Assembly: GCF_000698595.1 (NCBI RefSeq)
Contig: NZ_JFHC01000057.1
Location: forward strand, 1-54,033
Source of the DNA: Caballeronia glathei
GTDB lineage: Bacteria; Pseudomonadota; Gammaproteobacteria; Burkholderiales; Burkholderiaceae
Length of the DNA: 54,033 nt
Direction of reading: 5' to 3'
Shown one piece after another: positions 48,401 through 54,033 of this stretch. Made by a program: the position numbers and the translations under genes. Under the pieces are notes generated by a model, which did no database searches, was not told where the DNA came from, and was given only the letters and a program-made list of their open reading frames with translations. Position 1 is the stretch's first letter, and each line of letters opens with the position of its first letter.

Positions 48401-48982
48401 TCATTCGAGCGCCGCGACAACCTGCGCGGTCGAGCGGATGCGCCCGATGCGCGGAAACACATAGCGGAACGTGGATTCGTGCGTGTCGGCGTGCAGGTCG
48501 CTCATCGCATCCTCGACGAAGATCTGCTGGTAGCCGTGCTCGTAGGCTGCGCGTGCAGTCGATTCGACACCGATATGCGTCGCGATCCCGCCCAGCACGA
48601 TCGTGTCGATCCCCCGCCGGCGCAGTTGCAAGTCGAGCTCGGTGCCGTAGAAGGCGCCCCACTGCCGCTTCGTGATCACGATGTCCGACGGCTGCACCGC
48701 CAGCTCCGGACACAGCTCGCTCCATCCCGCGGGCTCGCTTGCGAGCGGCGCCTGCCCGGCCTCGGTGATCGGCCGCATGCCGCCGGGCGCGGCGGGATAA
48801 GCCACCTTGACCAGCACCACGAGCGCATCGAGCGCCCTGAAACGATCCGCGAGCGCGCGAGCGTTGGCGAGCACGTCCGCGGCGCTGTTCGGCTGCACCG
48901 GCAGCGCGGTGATTCCCGCCTGGAGGTCGATCAGCACGAGGGCGGTGGAGCGGCTCTGAAGCTTGAAATCGGCGTTGTTCAT
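48401..48982 (-). CDS. isochorismatase-family protein lacking the catalytic Cys (YecD-like)
   Basis: A 193-aa protein of the isochorismatase fold: ALVLIDLQAGI (Asp), VITKRQWGAFYGTELDL (Lys) and LGGIATHIGVESTARAAYE. In cysteine hydrolases the last motif is T-x-x-C-V-E-S; here Gly replaces the Cys, as in E. coli YecD and the true isochorismatases. It therefore cannot act as an amidase by the usual thiol route. The start at 48982 has a GGGA site. It converges with the MFS gene and could work with the BKACE cluster, although it is on the other strand. Confidence 0.85.
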   Translation of the reverse strand: MNNADFKLQSRSTALVLIDLQAGITALPVQPNSAADVLANARALADRFRALDALVVLVKVAYPAAPGGMRPITEAGQAPLASEPAGWSELCPELAVQPSDIVITKRQWGAFYGTELDLQLRRRGIDTIVLGGIATHIGVESTARAAYEHGYQQIFVEDAMSDLHADTHESTFRYVFPRIGRIRSTAQVVAALE

Positions 48983-49023
48983 TGGACGATCCCGCGGGTG
49001 TGAAAGGTCGGTCACGTTGCCGG

Positions 49024-49764
49024 CTATTGCGCGAGTCCGGTGACGAGCACCGGCTTTTCGCGATACAGGTCCGGAAACATGCGCTTCAGGTTCTCGATCT
49101 TCGGAAGATCGTATGTCGCGATATACGGCGAATCCGGATGCAGCGTCAGGTAATTCTGGTGATAGCCCTCGGCGGGATAGAACGCCTTGAGCGAATCCGT
49201 CTTCGTCACGATCGGCGCCGGGAACGCACGCGACTTGTCGAGCTGCGCGATATAGCTCTGCGCGACGCGCATCTGCGTGGCGTTCGCCGCGAAGATCGCC
49301 GACCGGTACTGCGTGCCGTGATCCGGCCCCTGGCGGTTCAGCTCGGTCGGGTCGTGCGCGACCGAGAAGTAGACCTGAAGCAGCCGGCCGTAGGTGATCT
49401 GGCCCGGATCGTAGGTGATCTGCACGGATTCCGCGTGACCGGTGCGCCCGCCGCTGACGGTATCGTAGTTCGCCGTTCCGGGCTCGCCGCCCGAATAGCC
49501 GGAGACCACGCGGGTCACGCCACGCACATGCTGGAAGACGCCCTGCACGCCCCAGAAGCACCCGCCGGCGAGCACCGCCGTTTGCGTGTGCGCGCCGGAG
49601 GCCGGTTCGTCGACGGCGGGCGGCGCGATCGCGACCGGCGCCTCGGAAGACAGCGCCGCGCGCTGCGAAAACAGCAGGGCGGCGGCGCACAACGCGGCCG
49701 ACGCGAACATGACGGCGCGGCGCATGCGCGTCGCCTTACCGGCCGGTCGATCTGAAATGTTCAT
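49024..49764 (-). CDS. msrA: exported peptide-methionine (S)-S-oxide reductase
   Basis: A 246-aa MsrA that repairs the S form of oxidised methionine. The catalytic Cys is in LAGGCFWGVQGVF, followed by SGYSGGEPGTANYDTVS, HAESVQITYDP and HDPTELNRQGPDHGTQYRSAIF. Residues 1-40 contain a hydrophobic signal or anchor (MFASAALCAAALLFSQRAAL), so the enzyme is in the periplasm or membrane-bound. It is 78 bases downstream of the msrB gene on the same strand; together they repair both diastereomers. No resolving partner or electron donor gene is adjacent. Confidence 0.93.
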   Translation of the reverse strand: MNISDRPAGKATRMRRAVMFASAALCAAALLFSQRAALSSEAPVAIAPPAVDEPASGAHTQTAVLAGGCFWGVQGVFQHVRGVTRVVSGYSGGEPGTANYDTVSGGRTGHAESVQITYDPGQITYGRLLQVYFSVAHDPTELNRQGPDHGTQYRSAIFAANATQMRVAQSYIAQLDKSRAFPAPIVTKTDSLKAFYPAEGYHQNYLTLHPDSPYIATYDLPKIENLKRMFPDLYREKPVLVTGLAQ

Positions 49765-49842
49765 GATGGTGGTCCCGGATACGGGCGCCGCCTCGCCCGG
49801 AGCGCGGCGGCGCGATGGAGTGTCATGCAGCTTCGTGCGGCA

Positions 49843-50355
49843 TTACGCGGACTCCGGCGTGAAGACGAGCGCGACGCCGTTCATGCAGTAGCGCAGGCCG
49901 GTGGGTTTTGGTCCGTCGTCGAACACGTGCCCGAGATGGCCGCCGCAGCGGCGGCAGTGCACTTCGTTGCGCTCCATGCCGAACGACGCGTCCGCGTGGG
50001 TCGCGATGGCGCCGTCGAGCGGCTGCCAGAAGCTCGGCCAGCCGGTATGGCTTTCGAACTTCGTCTTCGACGAAAACAGGTCCAGCCCGCATCCGGCGCA
50101 GGCGAACATGCCCGCGCGATGCTCCGCATTGAGCGGGCTGCTGTACGGCCGCTCCGTACCCTCGCCGCGCAGCACGCGATATTGCGCCGGCGTGAGCAGC
50201 TTGTGCCATTCGGCGTCGCTGTGGCTGATTTCGAACGAAGGGGCATCCGCGGCGCGCGCCGTGCCCGCGCCGCTCCCGCGCCACGCGACGGCGCCCGCCA
50301 CGCTCGCCGCGATCGCGCCGAGAAAACTGCGTTTCGTGCCTTTCATCATGCTCAT
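49843..50355 (-). CDS. msrB: exported peptide-methionine (R)-S-oxide reductase
   Basis: A 170-aa MsrB. The zinc ligands are CAGCG and CRRCGGHLGHVF, the substrate pocket is HTGWPSFWQPL, and the catalytic Cys is in GLRYCMNGVAL. The N-terminus (TKRSFLGAIAASVAGAVAW) resembles a Tat or Sec signal, so it is probably exported like MsrA. Three in-frame ATGs (50355, 50349, 50346) precede the signal; none has a strong ribosome-binding site, and 50355 is used here. First gene of the msrB-msrA pair. Confidence 0.92.
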   Translation of the reverse strand: MSMMKGTKRSFLGAIAASVAGAVAWRGSGAGTARAADAPSFEISHSDAEWHKLLTPAQYRVLRGEGTERPYSSPLNAEHRAGMFACAGCGLDLFSSKTKFESHTGWPSFWQPLDGAIATHADASFGMERNEVHCRRCGGHLGHVFDDGPKPTGLRYCMNGVALVFTPESA

Positions 50356-50458
50356 CCAGAAGGACCCCACGCGTGCCGCCGTTCCGTTCGCCTTCACTCG
50401 ATCCCGGTGTGCCGGCTGCCGCAAACCGACGCAAACCGACGCAAACAATCGAAGCCCG

Positions 50459-51216
50459 CTACGATTTGAGTCGATAACCGGTCTTAAAGATCCACGCAAC
50501 GATGGCGATAAATAGTCCGAGGAATACGAGCGTCATCGCGAGGCTTACGCCGACGTCCACGTCCGCGAGTCCGTAGAAGCTCCACCGGAAGCCGCTGATC
50601 AGGTAGACGACAGGATTGAACAGCGCGACCGTCTTCCAGAACGGCGGCAGGATGTCGATGGAATAGAAGCTGCCGCCGAGAAACGTGAGCGGCGTGACGA
50701 TCAGGAGCGGAATCACCTGCAGCTTCTCGAAGCCGTCCGCCCAGATGCCGATGATGAAGCCGAGCAGGCTGAACGTCACCGCCGTGAGCAGCAGGAACAC
50801 GATCATCCAGACCGGATGGTCGATGCGAAGCGGCACAAAGAGACGCGCCGTGATGAGGATGATCACCCCGAGAATCACCGATTTCGTCGCCGCCGCGCCC
50901 ACGTAGCTCACGACGATCTCCAGATACGAGATCGGCGCGGACAGCAGCTCGTAGATCGTCCCCGTGAACTTCGGGAAATAGATGCCGAAGGAGGCGTTCG
51001 AGATGCTTTGCGTGAGCAGCGACAGCATGACGAGCCCCGGCACGATGAACGCGCCGTAGCTGATGCCTTCGATGTGCGGAATGCGCGAGCCGATCGCCGC
51101 GCCGAACACGACGAAATAGAGCGACGTGGAAATGACCGGCGACACGATGCTCTGCATCAGAGTGCGCCCGGTGCGCGCCATTTCGAAGCGGTAGATCGCC
51201 CGCACTGCGTGCAGAT

Positions 51217-51220
<4 letters not shown>
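50459..51220 (-). CDS. ABC-2 type transporter permease (YadH-like)
   Basis: A 253-aa permease with six hydrophobic segments. The ABC-2 signature region includes VSPVISTSLYFVVFGAAIGS, IVPGLVMLSLLTQSISNAS and LLIVTPLTFLGGSFYSIDILPPFW. The start at 51220 has GGGAGG 5 bases upstream and overlaps the ATPase stop by 4 bases (ATGA). The pair forms an exporter resembling E. coli YadG/YadH, whose substrate is not established. Confidence 0.92.
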
Positions 51221-52143
<923 letters not shown>

Positions 52144-52237
52144 GGCGTGGACGATATCAGATACCGTCCAAATCGGCTCGACCGGCCGCGCGCGTGTCTA
52201 CAATGGCGCGATACCACGGAATGCCGGGAGCCGCGCC

Positions 52238-52708
52238 ATGCTGTTCGAACAGATAGAAACCGCCTGCATCAACGACGACGAGATCCCCTGGGTCCCGTTC
52301 ACGCCTTACAGCGAGAAGGTGTTCGTCAAGTATTTCAAGCTCGACCCCGTCCGCGGCGAGACCATCGCGCTGCTCAGGGCACCCGCCGCCGGGCAGATGC
52401 CGGTCCATCATCACACCGGCACCGTGATCGTCTACACCGTCCAGGGGCAATGGAAGTACCTGGAGCACGGCTGGGTGGCGCGCAAGGGCAGCGTGGTCTA
52501 CGAGGTGGCCGGATCGACCCACACGCCCCAGGCGATCCCGGGCGACGAGGACATCGTCACGCTGAATATCATCCAGGGAGAACTGCTCTTCATGAACGAG
52601 GCGCGGCAGGTGATCGCGATCGAGAACTGGCGCAGCGGCTGGGAGCGCTATGCGGCGTACTGCAAGGCGAACGGCCTCGAACCGCGCGACCTGACGGCGT
52701 TCGCGTAA
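52238..52708 (+). CDS. cupin-domain protein (dihydroxyacetophenone dioxygenase-like)
   Basis: A 156-aa single cupin. Motif 1 is seen as GQMPVHHHTGTVIVYTVQG (His-His-His and a Glu-position Val/Tyr), motif 2 as GDEDIVTLNIIQGELLF. The N- and C-terminal parts (WVPFTPYSEKVFVKYFKLD, RSGWERYAAYCKANGL) resemble 2,4'-dihydroxyacetophenone dioxygenase relatives. It may be an iron-dependent ring- or chain-cleaving enzyme, but the third metal ligand is uncertain. The start at 52238 has GGGAG 8 bases upstream. The frame upstream is open but non-coding in character. Confidence 0.8.
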   Translation: MLFEQIETACINDDEIPWVPFTPYSEKVFVKYFKLDPVRGETIALLRAPAAGQMPVHHHTGTVIVYTVQGQWKYLEHGWVARKGSVVYEVAGSTHTPQAIPGDEDIVTLNIIQGELLFMNEARQVIAIENWRSGWERYAAYCKANGLEPRDLTAFA

Positions 52709-52791
52709 CTCCCGCCGCAGGCGGCCGGCCGCGGCCCCGCGCGGACACTATGACAAAATAGGCCACACCGCGGCCCTTCCTCGCTCAAGCC

Positions 52792-53790
52792 TTGAACGCC
52801 CTTTCCGCCACCGTTCCCATCTCGGTCGTCAACGGTTTCCTGTCCGGCGCCGACCGTCGCGCGATCGCGCGGCTCGCCGAGCGCTCGGGCATTCCGCACG
52901 AATTGCTGCGCAAGCCGGGCGCGCGCGTGACACAGGAGCAGTTCTCGACGCTCTATCGCCTGCTCGCGATGGAACTCGACGACGAGATGCCCGGCATCTT
53001 CAGCCGCCCGCTGCGCAACGGCACGCTCAAATATCTGTGCCTGAGCCTCATCGATGCGTCGAAGCTCGAAGTCGCGCTGCACCGCTTCGGCCAGTTCTTC
53101 CACCTGATCCTCGACGACTTCAGGCTCCAGTCGCACCGCGAAGGCGCGCTGGGCTACGTCGAAGTCGTCGGGAATCCGCGCGGCCCGGCGCCCAGCATGC
53201 TCGGGCGCGAACTGATGCTAAAGCTCGTGCACGGCGTGGCGTCGTGGCTCATCGGGCAGAAGATTCCGCTCGTGGAGGTGGACTTCGATTTCGCTCGTCC
53301 TCCGCAGGCGAACGACCATCTCCACCTGTTCCCCGGGCCGGTGCGCTTTTCCTGCGATGCCACCCGCATCGGCTTCGACGCGGCCTATCTCGAAATGCCC
53401 GTCAGGCAGCGCAAGTCCGACCTGAAAAAATTCCTGTCGCGTGCGCCCGAAGACTGGATCTTCGTATCGTTCGCCGAACAGCTGACCTGCCATCGTGTGA
53501 GGCAATACGTCGCGGATTGCCTGCCGGCCATGCCGCCCATCGCCACCGTCGCACAGGCGCTGCACTACTCCGTGCGCACGCTGTGCAGGCGGCTCGCCGC
53601 CGAAGACACGACGTTCCAGGCCATCAAGGACGAAGTGCGGCGCGACATCGCGATCCAGCGGCTCACGCGCTCGGACGACGCCATCGCGGCGATCGCCTAT
53701 GAAGTGGGGTTCGACAACCCGACCGCATTTCATCGCGCGTTCCGGCACTGGACCGGCAGCACGCCCAACGCGTACCGCAAGACGATGTGA
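52792..53790 (+). CDS. AraC-family transcriptional regulator (OruR-like)
   Basis: A 332-aa regulator. Residues about 20-205 match the 'arabinose-binding domain of AraC' type found in OruR and ToxT-like Burkholderia regulators (GTLKYLCLSLIDASKLEVAL, DFRLQSHREG). The C-terminal HTH-18 domain has PPIATVAQALHYSVRTLCRR, and AAIAYEVGFDNPTAFHRAFR is the second helix-turn-helix. The start is TTG 52792 with no clear ribosome-binding site and no ATG nearby. It precedes an acyl-CoA dehydrogenase gene by 203 bases and may control it. Confidence 0.88.
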   Translation: MNALSATVPISVVNGFLSGADRRAIARLAERSGIPHELLRKPGARVTQEQFSTLYRLLAMELDDEMPGIFSRPLRNGTLKYLCLSLIDASKLEVALHRFGQFFHLILDDFRLQSHREGALGYVEVVGNPRGPAPSMLGRELMLKLVHGVASWLIGQKIPLVEVDFDFARPPQANDHLHLFPGPVRFSCDATRIGFDAAYLEMPVRQRKSDLKKFLSRAPEDWIFVSFAEQLTCHRVRQYVADCLPAMPPIATVAQALHYSVRTLCRRLAAEDTTFQAIKDEVRRDIAIQRLTRSDDAIAAIAYEVGFDNPTAFHRAFRHWTGSTPNAYRKTM

Positions 53791-53826
53791 GCTTCCCGAC
53801 TGACAGATCCTGCCAGCCGGGAAGCT
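53790..53826. other. 9-bp inverted repeat after the AraC-family gene
   Basis: AGCTTCCCG (53790-53798, overlapping the stop codon) and CGGGAAGCT (53818-53826) form a perfect 9-bp stem with a 19-base loop. There is no U-tract, so it is either a weak terminator or an operator for the downstream acyl-CoA dehydrogenase promoter. Confidence 0.4.
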
Positions 53827-53993
53827 GACGGCACACGGCCCCACGGTGTGAAAAGCGGCAGCTTTTGTCAATGAAAAGGCAGATTCGGATATCCGGTAGC
53901 GCGCCGCGTGGCGCTACGATCGCTCATCCGATGTGCGCTGCACGATGAACTGGCGAGTTCTCGCGGCGCGCGGCCTATCAGGGAGACACAAAA

Positions 53994-54033
53994 ATGAGCT
54001 ACACGGCACCGGTCAAGGACATGCTGTTCGCGA
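53994..54033 (+). CDS. acyl-CoA dehydrogenase, N-terminus only (runs off window)
   Basis: Thirteen codons are visible, MSYTAPVKDMLFA, with GGGAG about 9 bases before the ATG. This start is characteristic of the DmdC/FadE-like acyl-CoA dehydrogenases of Burkholderia and relatives, which begin with a short segment of this kind. The identification rests on these residues alone, so it is tentative. The rest lies beyond the right edge. Confidence 0.6.
   Translation, partial: MSYTAPVKDMLFA

Overview
The window is very GC-rich, densely coded chromosomal DNA. The protein repertoire points to a beta-proteobacterium of the Burkholderiaceae (Burkholderia, Paraburkholderia or Caballeronia type): an aminoethylphosphonate-type ABC uptake system, a PaoABC periplasmic aldehyde oxidoreductase, DUF4148-type small secreted proteins, many EamA/MFS transporters, and MocR, FCD-GntR, DeoR and AraC regulators. 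No rRNA, tRNA, CRISPR array, insertion sequence or phage gene was seen. The genus cannot be fixed from the sequence alone.

Region 1-5 kb: part of a phosphonate-type ABC importer (ATPase partial, binding protein) with a DeoR regulator upstream, a 61-aa hypothetical, an EamA exporter and an L,D-transpeptidase. Region 5.2-12.7 kb: a coupled pair of very small genes (40-aa membrane peptide, 88-aa RRM-like protein), two small secreted proteins, a 1101-aa BvgS-type hybrid sensor kinase with no response regulator beside it, and a large-subunit KatE catalase. Region 12.8-16.1 kb: an S53 peptidase and an S10 carboxypeptidase joined by a 32-residue Asn/Asp repeat peptide through two ATGA overlaps. Region 16.4-21.4 kb: small enzymes (O-methyltransferase, NTF2-like, GFA, isochorismatase family), an unrecognised 430-aa protein, an orphan amino-acid binding protein and a DUF4148 protein.

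Region 21.6-29.4 kb: a sigma-54-type promoter precedes paoABC, followed by a MocA-like cytidylyltransferase that could make the required cofactor. Then a glycosyltransferase and a DUF4130-UdgX DNA-repair fusion gene with a near-perfect LexA box in its promoter; its UdgX loop carries Gln where the covalent-bond His is expected. Region 29.9-36.7 kb: a half-size GT9-like protein and a Pro-rich micro-protein behind a second sigma-54-like site, an MCP with a FliA-like -10 element, an M20 amidohydrolase, an EamA transporter and a lower-GC immunity-like orphan.

Region 35.2-44 kb: a divergent MocR regulator / gabT-gabD module (GABA to succinate), then two paralogous DUF5666-like secreted proteins flanking a membrane metallophosphoesterase, a hairpin-rich non-coding gap, and a patatin phospholipase. 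Region 44-49 kb: a GntR-SDR-BKACE-MFS catabolic cluster of unknown substrate with a Cys-less isochorismatase-family gene. Region 49-54 kb: exported MsrB and MsrA, a YadG/YadH-type ABC-2 exporter, a cupin, an AraC regulator and the first codons of an acyl-CoA dehydrogenase.
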